From assembly GCA_029866155.1 (NCBI GenBank), contig JARWZW010000005.1, forward strand, positions 1-64,000: DNA of 64,000 bases. Reading direction: 5' to 3'. A model generated the notes under the pieces. The model did no database searches. It was not told the DNA's origin and saw only the letters and a program-made list of their open reading frames with translations. Made by a program: the position numbers and the translations under genes. The DNA comes from Caulobacter sp. GTDB lineage: Bacteria > Pseudomonadota > Alphaproteobacteria > Caulobacterales > Caulobacteraceae. Of this stretch, positions 1-8,352 are shown piece after piece; the first letter of the stretch is position 1; each line of letters begins with the position of its first letter.

Positions 1-304
1 CCAAGGCGCCGGGCGGGACGCCGGCCGCCAGCAGGGCGGGGGCCAGAAAGCCGGGCGCGTGGCCGCTGGTGAAGGCGATGGCGGCGACCCCGGTCAGATC
101 CAGCCCCGGTTGCGGCAGGTCGCGAACCGCCAGCAGGGGCGGGGTCAGGGGGATCAGTCCCAGGGCGCGGACCCGGTCAGCGGTGGCCCGGGCGCCCGGC
201 TCTGTGCGGGTGATCCAGACCTCGGGCCGCGAACCGGGCTGCCCTGACCTGGGAGACCCTGACTTCGGGGGGGCGGTCCGTGGTGGGGGGGGAAGCTGGG
301 CCAT
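1..304 (-). CDS. hemD: Uroporphyrinogen-III synthase, N-terminal part (runs off window)
   Basis: HemD cyclises hydroxymethylbilane to uroporphyrinogen III in tetrapyrrole (heme, siroheme, B12) synthesis in the cytoplasm. Reading leftward from an ATG at 304-302, a proline-rich start is followed by VWITRTEPGARATADRVRAL and later IAFTSGHAPGF. These match the first Rossmann-like half of HemD: a strand with an R/T-rich loop, and the IxFTS strand. Only about 101 codons are inside the window; the rest lies left of base 1. The ATG is 27 bp after the hemC stop on the same strand, so hemC-hemD is probably one transcript, the product of HemC being the substrate of HemD. The first roughly 25 residues look unlike the family, so translation could start later, but I see no better start. 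Confidence 0.75.
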   Translation of the reverse strand, partial: MAQLPPPPRTAPPKSGSPRSGQPGSRPEVWITRTEPGARATADRVRALGLIPLTPPLLAVRDLPQPGLDLTGVAAIAFTSGHAPGFLAPALLAAGVPPGAL

Positions 305-331
305 GGACTGTGCTGCTCGCCCCGGGCCTGA

Positions 332-1297
332 TCAGCCGTTCGCCGTTTCAGGCAGCAGGATCAGGCCCCCCCCCTCCAGCCGGACGGCGTCGCCCAGCTG
401 GACCCCAAGGGCCCTGGCCCGGTCATGGTCGTCCAGGCTGGCCAGGGTCAGCTGGCCCTCGCGGCGGAACCGGGCCGAGCCGGTGGGGGTGAGGGCCTCG
501 ACGATCAGGGACAGTTCCAGGCCCTCCAGCCGGGCATGGGCGCCGATGGCGGTGCGGCAACTGCCCTCCAGGGCCATCAGGGCGCCGCGCTCGGCCGAGA
601 CGGCGATGGCGGTGGCCGGATCGCGCACGGCGTCCAGCCAGGGGGCGTTCCGGTCTTCGGTGCGGGTCTGGATGGCCAGGGCGCCCTGGCCGGGGGCGGG
701 CGGGGCCATGACGGGGTCGAGAAAGCTCTTCACCACCCCGCCCAGGCCCAGGCGGTTCAGACCCGATGCGGCCAGCAGGATGGCGTCGGCCTGGCCTGCG
801 GCCAGCTTGGCCAGGCGGGTGTCGACATTGCCGCGCAGCATGATGATCTCAAGGTCCGGCCGCACGGCCAGGCACTGGGCCGCCCGGCGCAGGGAGGCGG
901 TGCCCAGGCGTGCCCCAGGTGGCAGGGACTCCAGGGTCTCCCAGCGCTCGCTGACAAAGGCGTCGCGGGGGTCTTCTCGCTCCGGGATCGCCGCCAGGGT
1001 GAGGCCCGGGGGCATTTCGGCGGGAACGTCCTTCAGGGAATGGATGGCCAGATCGATGCGGCCGTCCAGCAGGGCCTCCTCGATCTCCTTGGTGAACAGG
1101 GCCTTGCCGCCGACTTCCAGCAGGCGCCGATCCTGGATCCGGTCGCCGGTGGTGGTGATATGGATCAGGGGGGCGACCTGGTCGGGATGGTCAGGGGCGC
1201 CCAGGGCTGCCGCGATCCGACGCTGCATCATGCCGGACTGGGCGAGCGCCAGTTTGGAGGCGCGGGTCCCGATCCGGACGACAGGTTGCGGCGACAT
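332..1297 (-). CDS. hemC: Porphobilinogen deaminase (hydroxymethylbilane synthase)
   Basis: Polymerises four porphobilinogen units into hydroxymethylbilane. At 321 aa it has the usual length. Hallmarks in order: VRIGTRASKLALAQ at residues 7-20 (substrate-binding loop), GKALFTKEIE near 64-73, HSLKDVP at 86-92 with the catalytic Asp equivalent at 90, TASLRR at 133-138 with pyrrole-binding arginines, and EGSCRTAIG with Cys247 as the attachment site of the dipyrromethane cofactor. It is divergent from tsaD, with only about 70 bp between the starts, so both promoters must lie in that gap or overlap the coding ends. hemD follows directly downstream on the same strand. Confidence 0.97.
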   Translation of the reverse strand: MSPQPVVRIGTRASKLALAQSGMMQRRIAAALGAPDHPDQVAPLIHITTTGDRIQDRRLLEVGGKALFTKEIEEALLDGRIDLAIHSLKDVPAEMPPGLTLAAIPEREDPRDAFVSERWETLESLPPGARLGTASLRRAAQCLAVRPDLEIIMLRGNVDTRLAKLAAGQADAILLAASGLNRLGLGGVVKSFLDPVMAPPAPGQGALAIQTRTEDRNAPWLDAVRDPATAIAVSAERGALMALEGSCRTAIGAHARLEGLELSLIVEALTPTGSARFRREGQLTLASLDDHDRARALGVQLGDAVRLEGGGLILLPETANG

Positions 1298-1364
1298 GGC
1301 TGGGGCGTTACCTCAGGCGGGAAAACCAGAGTTGCTGCTACAGGAGCCGCAACGGTGCGACAAG

Positions 1365-2516
1365 GTGATTGACCCCCTGACGGTTTCGCTTCCCCCATTC
1401 CCGGGCCAGGGGACTGACCTGACTGTCCTGGGCATCGAGACCAGCTGCGACGAGACCGCCGCCGCCGTGGTGCGTCGATCCGTGGACGGACGGGTCGAGG
1501 TCCTGTCCTCGATCATCGCCAGCCAGATCGCCCAGCATGCGCCCTTTGGCGGGGTGGTGCCGGAAATCGCCGCCCGGGCCCATGTCGAGGTGATCGACGC
1601 CATAGCTGGACAGGCCATGGCCGCCGCCGGCCTGGGCTATGACCAGCTGGACGGGGTCGCCGCCACGGCGGGGCCGGGCCTGGTGGGCGGGGTGATGGTG
1701 GGACTCAGTTTTGGCAAGGCAGTCGCCCTGGCCCGGAGCCTGCCCCTGATCGCGGTCAATCACCTGGAGGGCCATGCCGTCTCGGCCAGGCTCGGCATGG
1801 CCGGGCTGACGGGGGAAGCGGTGGCCTATCCCTTCCTGCTGCTGCTGGTCAGCGGCGGCCACTGCCAGCTGCTGGAAGTGGCCGGCGTCGGGGCCTGCCG
1901 CCGGCTGGGCTCGACCATTGATGATGCAGCGGGTGAGGCCTTTGACAAGATCGCCAAGGCCATGGGTCTGCCCTATCCCGGCGGTCCGGCCCTGGAAACC
2001 CTGGCGCAGGGCGGCGACGCCGACCGCTTCACCCTGCCCCGGTCCCTGCTGGGCCGGGAGGGTTGTGACTTCTCCTTTTCCGGCCTGAAGACCGCGGCAG
2101 CCCGGATGGCCGAGGGCGTGACGGGCGATACCGACCGGCGGGACCTCGCCGCTGCTGTCCAGGAAGCCATAGCCCGCCAGCTGACCGAGCGGACCGAGCG
2201 GGCCATGGCCGGCTGGGCGGATCGCCATCCGTCGGGTGATCGCCGGCTGGTGGTGGCCGGGGGCGTGGCCGCCAACCGCCATGTCCGGGCCCGGCTGCAG
2301 GCCGCGGCTGACCGCCGGGGCTTCAGTTTCGCGGCCCCGCCGCTGGTCTATTGCACCGACAATGCCGCGATGATCGCCCTGGCCGGGGCCGAGCGCCTGG
2401 CCCTTGGTCAAAGCGACGGGCTGGACGCCCCGGCCCGGCCGCGCTGGCCGCTGGACGCCGAGGCGGCCCTCAGCCACCCCACCCACACCCCCGGACGCAA
2501 GGGCGCCAAGGCATGA
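1365..2516 (+). CDS. tsaD: tRNA N6-adenosine threonylcarbamoyltransferase TsaD (Gcp/YgjD)
   Basis: Transfers the threonylcarbamoyl group to A37 of ANN-decoding tRNAs together with TsaB and TsaE (t6A synthesis). Visible motifs: [16 protein letters not shown] at the N-terminus (ASKHA nucleotide-binding fold), the metal-binding HLEGH motif, [31 protein letters not shown] and [13 protein letters not shown]. The reading frame stays open far upstream, but that part is only the antisense of hemC. I place the start at GTG 1365, which gives 383 aa; family members usually begin a few residues before [10 protein letters not shown], so a non-canonical nearby start is possible. The stop overlaps the gpsA start as ATGA, indicating translational coupling. 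Confidence 0.95.
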   Translation: MIDPLTVSLPPFPGQGTDLTVLGIETSCDETAAAVVRRSVDGRVEVLSSIIASQIAQHAPFGGVVPEIAARAHVEVIDAIAGQAMAAAGLGYDQLDGVAATAGPGLVGGVMVGLSFGKAVALARSLPLIAVNHLEGHAVSARLGMAGLTGEAVAYPFLLLLVSGGHCQLLEVAGVGACRRLGSTIDDAAGEAFDKIAKAMGLPYPGGPALETLAQGGDADRFTLPRSLLGREGCDFSFSGLKTAAARMAEGVTGDTDRRDLAAAVQEAIARQLTERTERAMAGWADRHPSGDRRLVVAGGVAANRHVRARLQAAADRRGFSFAAPPLVYCTDNAAMIALAGAERLALGQSDGLDAPARPRWPLDAEAALSHPTHTPGRKGAKA

Positions 2517-3502
2517 AGACGGCAGGAGTCATCGGCGGCGGCGCCTGGGGCACGGCCCTGGCCCAGGTGGCGGCCCGGGCCGGCCTGTCGGTCACGCTCC
2601 AGGCCCGTGAGGTCGAGGTGGTCGACCAGATCCGCCGGACCGGCGAGAACGCCCTGTTCCTGCCGGGGATCGCCCTGGACCGCGGGGTGACCGCCACAGG
2701 CGACATGGCCGACCTGGCCGAGGCCGACCTGATCCTGGCCGTGGCCCCGGCCCAGCACCTGCGGGCCGCCCTGACCGCCTTTGCTCCCTATGCCCGTCCC
2801 GGCCAGCCGGTCCTGCTCTGCAGCAAGGGGGTGGAGCAGGGCTCCCTCAAGCTAATGACCCAGGTCCTGGCCGAGACCCTGCCCCAGGCGGCGCCGGCCG
2901 TCCTGTCTGGCCCCAGTTTTGCGGGCGAGGTGGCCCGCGGCCTGCCTACCGCCGTCACCCTGGCCTGCCCTGATCCGGGCCTGGGCCGCCGCCTGGCCGC
3001 CGCCCTGGCGACACCGAGCTTCCGCCCCTATGTCTCCGGCGACATGATCGGGGCCGAGGCGGGCGGGGCCATCAAGAACGTCCTGGCAATAGCCTGCGGC
3101 ATTGTCGAGGGCCGGGGCCTTGGCCGCAGCGCCCATGCCGCCCTGATCACCCGGGGCTTCGCCGAAATGACCCGCATGGCCGTGGGCCTGGGCGGCCAGG
3201 CCACCACTGTCGCCGGTCTCTGCGGTCTCGGCGACCTGGTCCTGACCTGCTCCAGCCCCCAGTCGCGCAACATGTCGGTCGGACTGGCCCTGGGGGCGGG
3301 CCAGACCCTGGAAGAGGCCCTGTCGGGCAAGCTGTCCGTGGCCGAGGGCGTTGCCTCCGCCCCCGCCGTCAAGGGCCTGGCCGCCAGGCTGGGGATCGAG
3401 ACCCCCATCTGTGAAGCCGTGGCCGCCATCCTGGCCGGTGAAACCGAGGTGGGAGCCGCCATCCTCGGCCTGCTGTCCCGGCCCTTGAAGGCCGAGGGAT
3501 AG
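2513..3502 (+). CDS. gpsA: Glycerol-3-phosphate dehydrogenase [NAD(P)+]
   Basis: Reduces dihydroxyacetone phosphate to sn-glycerol-3-phosphate for phospholipid synthesis. The 329-aa protein starts [18 protein letters not shown], an N-terminal GxGxxG-type dinucleotide fold (GGGAWG). It continues with [45 protein letters not shown] and the C-terminal active-site block [15 protein letters not shown] with the catalytic Lys, then [15 protein letters not shown]. The ATG overlaps the tsaD stop by 4 bp. The long upstream extension of the open frame lies inside tsaD and is not used. About 90 bp separate it from the YciI gene downstream. Confidence 0.97.
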   Translation: MKTAGVIGGGAWGTALAQVAARAGLSVTLQAREVEVVDQIRRTGENALFLPGIALDRGVTATGDMADLAEADLILAVAPAQHLRAALTAFAPYARPGQPVLLCSKGVEQGSLKLMTQVLAETLPQAAPAVLSGPSFAGEVARGLPTAVTLACPDPGLGRRLAAALATPSFRPYVSGDMIGAEAGGAIKNVLAIACGIVEGRGLGRSAHAALITRGFAEMTRMAVGLGGQATTVAGLCGLGDLVLTCSSPQSRNMSVGLALGAGQTLEEALSGKLSVAEGVASAPAVKGLAARLGIETPICEAVAAILAGETEVGAAILGLLSRPLKAEG

Positions 3503-3593
3503 GGCAGGACCGTTCTGTCGGCCCAGGACCCGTCACGAGGGTGACGAACGGCCCGCAGATCGCTACCAAAGTGGCTTCATCGAGGATCAAACC

Positions 3594-3881
3594 ATGCCCC
3601 TGTTCGTGATTTCCTGGCTCGACCGTGACGGCGGACTGCCTGTCAGGCTGGCGACCCGTGAGGCCCATCTGGCCTATGTCGCCGCCCATCCCGGTATCGT
3701 GCGTCTGGGTGGTCCCTTCCTTGACGGGGCAGGCGACATGGCCGGCTCGATGCTGGTGATCGAGGCCGAGAGCCTGGAAGCGGCCCAGGCCTTCCATGAG
3801 GCGGACCCCTACCGGGCGGCCGGCCTGTTCGAGACCTCAACGGTGCGGCCCTGGCGCGTGACCATCGGGGGCCTGGCCTGA
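3594..3881 (+). CDS. YciI family protein
   Basis: A 95-aa protein with the compact ferredoxin-like YciI fold: MPLFVISWLDRDG at the start, R..HLAYVAAHPGIVRLGGPFLDGAGDMAGSMLVIEAESLEAAQAFHEADPY in the middle and RPWRVTIG at the end. The His of AAHPG and the Asp of EADPY correspond to the conserved His/Asp pair of the family. The cellular role is unknown; YciI-like proteins often accompany oxidoreductases. The next gene, a Rieske-type protein, begins right at or close after its stop codon, so the two are probably co-transcribed with gpsA or from the 90-bp gap upstream. Confidence 0.85.
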   Translation: MPLFVISWLDRDGGLPVRLATREAHLAYVAAHPGIVRLGGPFLDGAGDMAGSMLVIEAESLEAAQAFHEADPYRAAGLFETSTVRPWRVTIGGLA

Positions 3882-3991
3882 ACCCGGCCCGGCCGCCGCC
3901 CGGCACGCGACTTTGCGATCTTGCAGACCTGGCTGACCCGGGAGCCCGGGGATTCCGGTTTCGTGAGGGCGATATCCAGTTCGCCGGGTTC

Positions 3992-4225
3992 GTGGTGCGG
4001 CGGGGTGAAGCCGTGGAGGGCTATGTCGACAGCTGCCCCCATGCCGGCTGGCCCCTGGCCATGGCCGACCGCTACCTGACCCGCAAGGGCGACGCCATTC
4101 TATGTGCGGGCCATGGCGCCCTGTTCCGGCTGGGCGACGGGGTCTGTATCGCCGGCCCCTGTGAGGGTCGGGCCCTGGAGCCCTGGCCGCTCCGGGTGAC
4201 GGATGGACAGATCGTGACGGACTGA
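3992..4225 (+). CDS. Rieske [2Fe-2S] domain protein (start uncertain, probably further upstream)
   Basis: Small soluble Rieske protein. The cluster ligands are visible as CPHAGWPL (Cys and His of the first CxH) and CAGHGALF (second CxxH), separated by about 17 residues, as in short nitrite-reductase-like ferredoxins. The first usable codon in this frame is GTG 3992, giving 77 aa. However, the frame upstream reads GFRFREGDIQFAGFV, which is the expected first strand of the fold, and it stays open back to the YciI stop at 3879-3881 without any ATG, GTG or TTG. A CTG at 3878, overlapping the YciI TGA, would give 115 aa. The true product is therefore probably longer than annotated. The electron-transfer partner is not identifiable here. 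Confidence 0.75.
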   Translation: MVRRGEAVEGYVDSCPHAGWPLAMADRYLTRKGDAILCAGHGALFRLGDGVCIAGPCEGRALEPWPLRVTDGQIVTD

Positions 4226-4238
4226 AAGCCCGAAAGCA

Positions 4239-4264
4239 AAAGGCGGCCCCGGGGGACCGCCTTT
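4239..4264 (-). terminator. Hairpin terminator between Rieske gene and tRNA-Gly
   Basis: AAAGGCGG at 4239-4246 pairs with CCGCCTTT at 4257-4264 around a C/G-rich loop. On the minus strand the stem runs into TTTTGC, so it fits best as the terminator of the tRNA-Gly transcript, although it can also stop the plus-strand operon ending at 4225. Confidence 0.6.
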
Positions 4265-4283
4265 CAGCCTTCGATTTCCATTT

Positions 4284-4358
4284 TGGAGCGGGCGAAGAGA
4301 TTCGAACTCTCGACCCCAACCTTGGCAAGGTTGTGCTCTACCACTGAGCTACGCCCGC
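4284..4358 (-). tRNA. tRNA-Gly (anticodon GCC)
   Basis: Read on the minus strand the sequence folds as a cloverleaf: acceptor GCGGGCG (from 4358) pairs with CGCCCGC near the 3' end. The D-arm contains AGCTCAGTGGTAGAGC, the anticodon stem-loop is CAACCTTGCCAAGGTTG with anticodon GCC, and the T-arm contains GTTCGAATC. The 3' CCA is encoded (discriminator T, then CCA ending at 4284). Length is 75 nt. GCC reads GGC/GGT glycine codons, the dominant Gly codons in this high-GC genome. Confidence 0.97.
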
Positions 4359-4441
4359 GCTCCAGGACCGCCCGATAGTGTGGGCCGCCCGAAAATCGAG
4401 AGGGCGGCTTATGACAGAGGGTCGGGGGGTTGGCAAGCGGT

Positions 4442-5218
4442 CTAGAAGCCCATTTTCGGACTCTTTAGCCGCCGCTTGTTCACATGGCTGGTCGGGGCGG
4501 GGCCGGTGTCCTCCGGAAGTTCCCCCTTGAAGTAGAAACGCTGCCAGGCTTCCCGCATGGCCTCGGGCTCCTGCTTCATCAGCCGCTCGTTGAACTCGGC
4601 GCGGGTCCGGTACCAGGCGTCATACTGACCGCGCAGATCAGGATTGCGGTTCATCGATTTGGTGATCGGCTGGGTGGCCTGCAGGGCGCGGTCCGGGATC
4701 AGGGTGATGAAGCAGAAGGGCTCGCCCTTTTCGAACCGGACCCGGCCTGGACGGGTGAACATCCAGTTCATGGTGAAGGGGAAGGGCAGCCAGTCGGTCT
4801 CCACCAGCCCGGTGAGGGGCTGGATGCCGTCCTTGATGTGATTGGGAGCTCCGGAGGTCCACATGGACCAACCCGGCGGGGTCCGGAACAGATAGCCGGT
4901 GTGGAAGGTCAGGATGCCCCGGGAAAAGTGGGTCTTGACCAGTTCATGGAAGGCGGGGTGCGGGTGGTCCGGAGTGAACTTGATATCGTCCTGGTGAATC
5001 CCCCCGTTCCATTCGGCGGTGAAACCGACCGGATTGATGATTTCCCAGCCGGTGGTGTTGGCCATGGTCATGGGCAGGCAACGATAGGGATGGCGGTCCC
5101 CGAAAGCGTCCATCCAGGCCCTCTGGGGCCGTCCCGGGATGATGTCCGGCGGCCGCTCGCCGGTCGGATAGCATTCCAGGACCAGGGGCGGCGTGATGGC
5201 TGGGGGCGGGTTGCTCAT
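4442..5218 (-). CDS. DUF6065 family protein
   Basis: A 258-aa cytoplasmic protein of unknown function. The features resemble the DUF6065 family as I remember it: LVLECYPTGERPPDIIPG, RAWMDAFGDRHPYRCLPMTMANTTGWEI near residues 33-60, a Trp/His-rich middle (GYLFRTPPGWSMWTSGAPN), and FPFTMNWMFTRPGRVRFEKGEPFCFITL. There is no signal peptide or membrane segment. It ends in a basic tail (HVNKRRLKSPKMGF). It stands alone, convergent with the YciI/Rieske genes across the tRNA and facing away from the following plus-strand genes. I cannot assign a reaction; the conserved aromatic and His residues suggest a ligand-binding or enzymatic fold. Confidence 0.8.
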   Translation of the reverse strand: MSNPPPAITPPLVLECYPTGERPPDIIPGRPQRAWMDAFGDRHPYRCLPMTMANTTGWEIINPVGFTAEWNGGIHQDDIKFTPDHPHPAFHELVKTHFSRGILTFHTGYLFRTPPGWSMWTSGAPNHIKDGIQPLTGLVETDWLPFPFTMNWMFTRPGRVRFEKGEPFCFITLIPDRALQATQPITKSMNRNPDLRGQYDAWYRTRAEFNERLMKQEPEAMREAWQRFYFKGELPEDTGPAPTSHVNKRRLKSPKMGF

Positions 5219-5387
5219 GACGTCAATCTGTCGCGCGGGAGGGCGGGTTTCGCAAGGCCTGTCGCCTGGACTGGACCCGACCGCCGAGACTTGGCAAACC
5301 TCGGGGCGACTGTCGAACCAGAGTCTCGGCAGTCAATGACCTGGGCAGGGCGGCCAGGGGCCGCGGCGGGAAACGGGGATTACGGGG

Positions 5388-5852
5388 ATGAGCGATTCTT
5401 CCAGGGATGATGGCGGGGCGCCCCGCAAGGCCCCGGGGGCCGAACCGGCGGCTGGCTGGGGGCGGGGAACCTCCCTCAGTATCGGGGCCGTGCAGAAGGG
5501 GCCCTCCGTCGCCAGGGTCGCCGTCCCCCCGCCACCGGCCCTGACGGCGGCTGTGCCCTCTGCGGCGCCCCTGACCCTGAGGCCGGCCGCCCCTGTGGTC
5601 GCCGCCCCTTCGGCTGGTGGCATTCTTGGTGGCTCGGTCCTTCCAGGCGGTCCGGCCAGGTCAGCCGGCCTGATCTTTGCCGGCCCGGCCGCCTTTGCTA
5701 CAGGAACAGGAGGCCGACCGGCGGCCCCGGCCTCCGCACCGGCCTCTCGCTACCGGGCGACACCCGCCGCCTCGCCCCTGTCCCCGCCGCCCGCCGCGTC
5801 ACCCTTGGGCTCAGGCCCCGCCGGCCCCCGCCGCGGCCCCCAGGGCTCGTGA
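5388..5852 (+). CDS. Possible Pro/Ala/Gly-rich disordered protein
   Basis: An open frame of 154 codons begins ATG-AGC-GAT after a G-rich stretch and ends by overlapping the GTG of the YbaK-type gene (GTGA). The product is almost entirely Pro, Ala, Gly, Ser and Arg, with no predicted fold, signal peptide or recognisable motif. In DNA this GC-rich such frames occur by chance, and the opposite strand is also open over part of it. The overlap with the next gene and the acceptable codon choice are the only arguments that it is real. If it is not a gene, 5219-5848 is non-coding and holds only the promoter of the following gene. Confidence 0.3.
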   Translation: MSDSSRDDGGAPRKAPGAEPAAGWGRGTSLSIGAVQKGPSVARVAVPPPPALTAAVPSAAPLTLRPAAPVVAAPSAGGILGGSVLPGGPARSAGLIFAGPAAFATGTGGRPAAPASAPASRYRATPAASPLSPPPAASPLGSGPAGPRRGPQGS

Positions 5853-6367
5853 AGATGCTGAGCGGCAAGGCGCAGATGCTGGCCTGTCTGGACGACATGG
5901 GCCTGGCCCATGCAACCCTCGACCATGAGCCGGTGTTTTCGGTGGGCGAGGGGGAAGAGATCAAGGCCGGCCTGCCCGGAGGGCACAGCAAGAACCTGTT
6001 CCTGAAGGACGCCAAGGGCCGGCTCTGGCTGATCTCGGCCCTCGATGTGACCAGAATCGATCTCAAGCGCGTGCATCCGGTGATCGGCTCGGCGCGGCTG
6101 TCCTTCGGGTCGGCGGAATTGATGGAGGCCGTTCTGGGCGTGACCCCGGGGTCGGTAACAGCCCTGGCCCTGGTCAATGACAGGAACCAGCAGGTAACCT
6201 TTGTTCTGGACGCGGCCCTGGCCGCCGCCGAGCCGGTCAATTTCCATCCCCTGACCAACACCGCCACCACCGCCCTCAGCCAGGCCGACTTCCGGCGCTT
6301 CCTGACGGCCCTTGGCCGGGAGCCGATCCTGGTGGATTTTGAACAAATGCGCCGTCTCGATCGATGA
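5849..6367 (+). CDS. YbaK/ProX-type aminoacyl-tRNA deacylase
   Basis: A stand-alone editing-domain protein that hydrolyses mischarged Ala- or Cys-tRNA(Pro) in trans. The 172-aa product shows the family pattern: [45 protein letters not shown], with the conserved Lys in SKNLFLKD that is essential in this family, then [29 protein letters not shown] and [33 protein letters not shown]. The length and the HPLxNTxTT block fit the ProX (prolyl-tRNA deacylase) branch best. Translation can start at GTG 5849 or at ATG 5855; AGGG near 5838 serves either. Confidence 0.9.
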   Translation: MKMLSGKAQMLACLDDMGLAHATLDHEPVFSVGEGEEIKAGLPGGHSKNLFLKDAKGRLWLISALDVTRIDLKRVHPVIGSARLSFGSAELMEAVLGVTPGSVTALALVNDRNQQVTFVLDAALAAAEPVNFHPLTNTATTALSQADFRRFLTALGREPILVDFEQMRRLDR

Positions 6368-6443
6368 GATGCGTTGAACCTGGCGCCAAGGGCGATCATC
6401 TTGCGGTCCGCAGCCACGACCGACCTCTGCATACGGAAAACTC

Positions 6444-7343
6444 ATGACCCTCATTGGTGAAAAGGCGCCTGGCGGCGCATCCGGCGATCTGATCAAGGAA
6501 GGCTCCGACGCCGGGTTCTTGGCCGATGTCATCGAGGCCTCGAAGGTCCAGCCGGTGATTGTCGACTTCTGGGCGACCTGGTGCGGGCCCTGCCGACAAC
6601 TGACCCCGACCCTTGAAAAGGTCGTGACGTCCATGGGCGGCGCGGTCAAGCTGGTGAAGATCGATGTCGACAGGAACCCGGCCTATGCCGGCCAGCTTCG
6701 TGTGCAGTCGATCCCGACCGTCTATGCCTTCGTCAACGGCCAGCCGGTCGACGGTTTCCAGGGCGCCCTTCCAGAAAGCCAGGTCCGGCAGTTCATCGAC
6801 CGGGTAGCCGGTCCGCCGCCGGCCAGCGAGATCGACGAGATCCTGGCCCAGGCCCGGGAATCCCTTGACCTGAACGATATCGGCGGCGCTGCCCAGGGTT
6901 TCGCCCAGGTCCTGCAGATGGACCCGGAAAACATCAAGGCGATCGGCGGCCTGGCCCGCTGCTACCTGGCCAGCGGCGATGTCGAGGGGGCGGCCCAGGT
7001 GGTCGAGATGGCGGCCCCGGACGCCCGGGACCCGGATCTTGACGCCGCAAGGGCCAGCCTGGCCCTTGCCCAGGGCGCGGTTTCGGAAACCGCTCCGCTC
7101 CTGGCCCGTCTGCAGGCTGATCCCGCTGACCACCAGGCCCGGTTCGATCTTGCCGGGGCCCTGGCCGGGCAGGGCAAGTACGAGGCGGCGGCCAGCCACC
7201 TGCTGGACATCATTGCCGCCGACCGGAGCTGGAACGACGAAGCGGCCCGCAAGCAGCTTCTTGTGGTCTTCGAGGCTGCGGGCCTTACATCGGATATTGC
7301 AAAGAACGGCCGGCGTCGGCTGTCCTCCATCCTGTTCAGCTAG
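6444..7343 (+). CDS. Thioredoxin-TPR co-chaperone, CnoX/YbbN-like
   Basis: A 299-aa cytoplasmic protein with an N-terminal thioredoxin fold (about residues 20-125). The active site is intact as FWATWCGPCRQLTPTLE, and IPTVYAFVNGQPVDGFQG carries the cis-Pro loop. The C-terminal half (about 140-290) has tetratricopeptide-like repeats such as AQGFAQVLQMDPENIKAIGGLARCYLASGDVEGA. This architecture is that of CnoX (YbbN), a holdase that protects clients from oxidation and passes them to GroEL/DnaK. Alphaproteobacterial members keep the CxxC, unlike E. coli YbbN. It is followed 9 bp later by the LON-domain gene, so the pair likely acts in one proteostasis operon. Confidence 0.9.
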   Translation: MTLIGEKAPGGASGDLIKEGSDAGFLADVIEASKVQPVIVDFWATWCGPCRQLTPTLEKVVTSMGGAVKLVKIDVDRNPAYAGQLRVQSIPTVYAFVNGQPVDGFQGALPESQVRQFIDRVAGPPPASEIDEILAQARESLDLNDIGGAAQGFAQVLQMDPENIKAIGGLARCYLASGDVEGAAQVVEMAAPDARDPDLDAARASLALAQGAVSETAPLLARLQADPADHQARFDLAGALAGQGKYEAAASHLLDIIAADRSWNDEAARKQLLVVFEAAGLTSDIAKNGRRRLSSILFS

Positions 7344-7352
7344 TCTGGAACC

Positions 7353-8006
7353 ATGCTCACCGGCTATCGCAAGATTGAAGACCTGCCCCAGGCCATTCCG
7401 GTCTTCCCTCTCAATGGGGCGGTGATGCTGCCCGGCGGCCAGCTTCCGCTGAACATTTTCGAGCCGCGCTACCTCAACATGTTCGATGACGCCATGGCCG
7501 GCGAACGGATGATCGGCATGGTCCAGACCCGGGCGGGGGGCGACCGCGAACGCCCGGCTCTGCACCCCGTGGGCTGCGCCGGGCGGGTCACCTCCTTCGC
7601 CGAAGCCGGCGACGGCCGGTATCTGGTGACCCTGACGGGGGTCTGCCGGTTCCGGGTCACCGAGGAACTGAACGTCCGGTTTCCCTATCGCCAGGTCCGG
7701 GCCGACTATGGCGCCTTCATCGGGGACCTGAAATCGCCGCCGCCGCCCCGGATCGACCGCGAGGGCTTTCTGGCGGCCCTGCGGGCCTATCTGCAGCCTC
7801 GCGGCCTGGCGGTGGACTGGGATGCGGCCCAGACTGCGCCGGCCGAATCCCTGATCGACAGCCTGGCCATGGGCCTGCCCTTCGAGCCGGCTGAAAAACA
7901 GGCTCTGCTCGAGGCGATCACCCATGGCGAACGGGCCGCCATCCTGACGACCCTGATGCAGATCGGCGCCGCCACCGGCGATGACGAGGATCCCACCCTG
8001 CAGTAG
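7353..8006 (+). CDS. LON peptidase substrate-binding domain protein
   Basis: A 217-aa protein consisting only of the N-terminal substrate-recognition (PUA-like) domain of Lon, without AAA+ or protease domains. Motifs: LPQAIPVFPLNGAVMLPGGQLPLNIFEPRYLNMFDDAM, IGMVQTR, GCAGRVTSFAEAGDGRYLVTLTGVCRFRV, and the helical tail ESLIDSLAMGLPFEPAEKQALLEA. Such proteins are widespread in alphaproteobacteria and their role is poorly defined; an adaptor or substrate-binding function is inferred from the domain alone. It starts 9 bp after the CnoX-like gene, which supports translational coupling and a shared protein-quality role. Confidence 0.92.
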   Translation: MLTGYRKIEDLPQAIPVFPLNGAVMLPGGQLPLNIFEPRYLNMFDDAMAGERMIGMVQTRAGGDRERPALHPVGCAGRVTSFAEAGDGRYLVTLTGVCRFRVTEELNVRFPYRQVRADYGAFIGDLKSPPPPRIDREGFLAALRAYLQPRGLAVDWDAAQTAPAESLIDSLAMGLPFEPAEKQALLEAITHGERAAILTTLMQIGAATGDDEDPTLQ

Positions 8007-8150
8007 GGTTCGGGAGGCTCCGCACCGGAAAGACAGGCCCTGATCCAGAAATCTGGAGCCGGGTTCAATCCGATGGGCGCCCAACACTTATCGGACCCGG
8101 CTCCAGCGGAATTTCGCGCAAGTCCTGCGGAACGGCGATAGAAGGACCCC

Positions 8151-8345
8151 ATGACCCAAGCTCTCGTCGCCGCCGAAGTCGATCCAAGGCTTCTCGAAAT
8201 CCTGGTCTGTCCGGTCACCCACGGTCCGCTGGAACTGGACCGGGCCGCTGGAGAACTGATCAGCCGCAACGCCAGGCTGGCCTATCCGATCCGGGACGGC
8301 GTGCCGGTCATGCTGCCGGAAGAGGCCCGGGCGCTGGACGATTGA
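8151..8345 (+). CDS. Trm112 family (YcaR/UPF0434-like) protein
   Basis: A 64-aa protein with the Trm112-like pattern: [44 protein letters not shown]. Only one Cys of the usual zinc pair is present (CPVTHG), as in many bacterial YcaR homologues. AGAAGGA lies 6-12 bp before the ATG. The role in bacteria is unclear; eukaryotic Trm112 activates methyltransferases. It is convergent with the UbiH-type gene, with 7 bp between the stops. Confidence 0.9.
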   Translation: MTQALVAAEVDPRLLEILVCPVTHGPLELDRAAGELISRNARLAYPIRDGVPVMLPEEARALDD

Positions 8346-8352
8346 TCCGGGG

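Noticed and set aside
69-1364. Long plus-strand extension of the tsaD frame to base 69
   Set aside because: It is antisense to hemC and hemD, whose motifs are clear; TsaD proteins begin close to 1365.
8040-8110. TTCAATCC-type text resembling a tRNA T-loop
   Set aside because: No acceptor or anticodon stem accompanies it; it is part of the gap before the Trm112-like gene.
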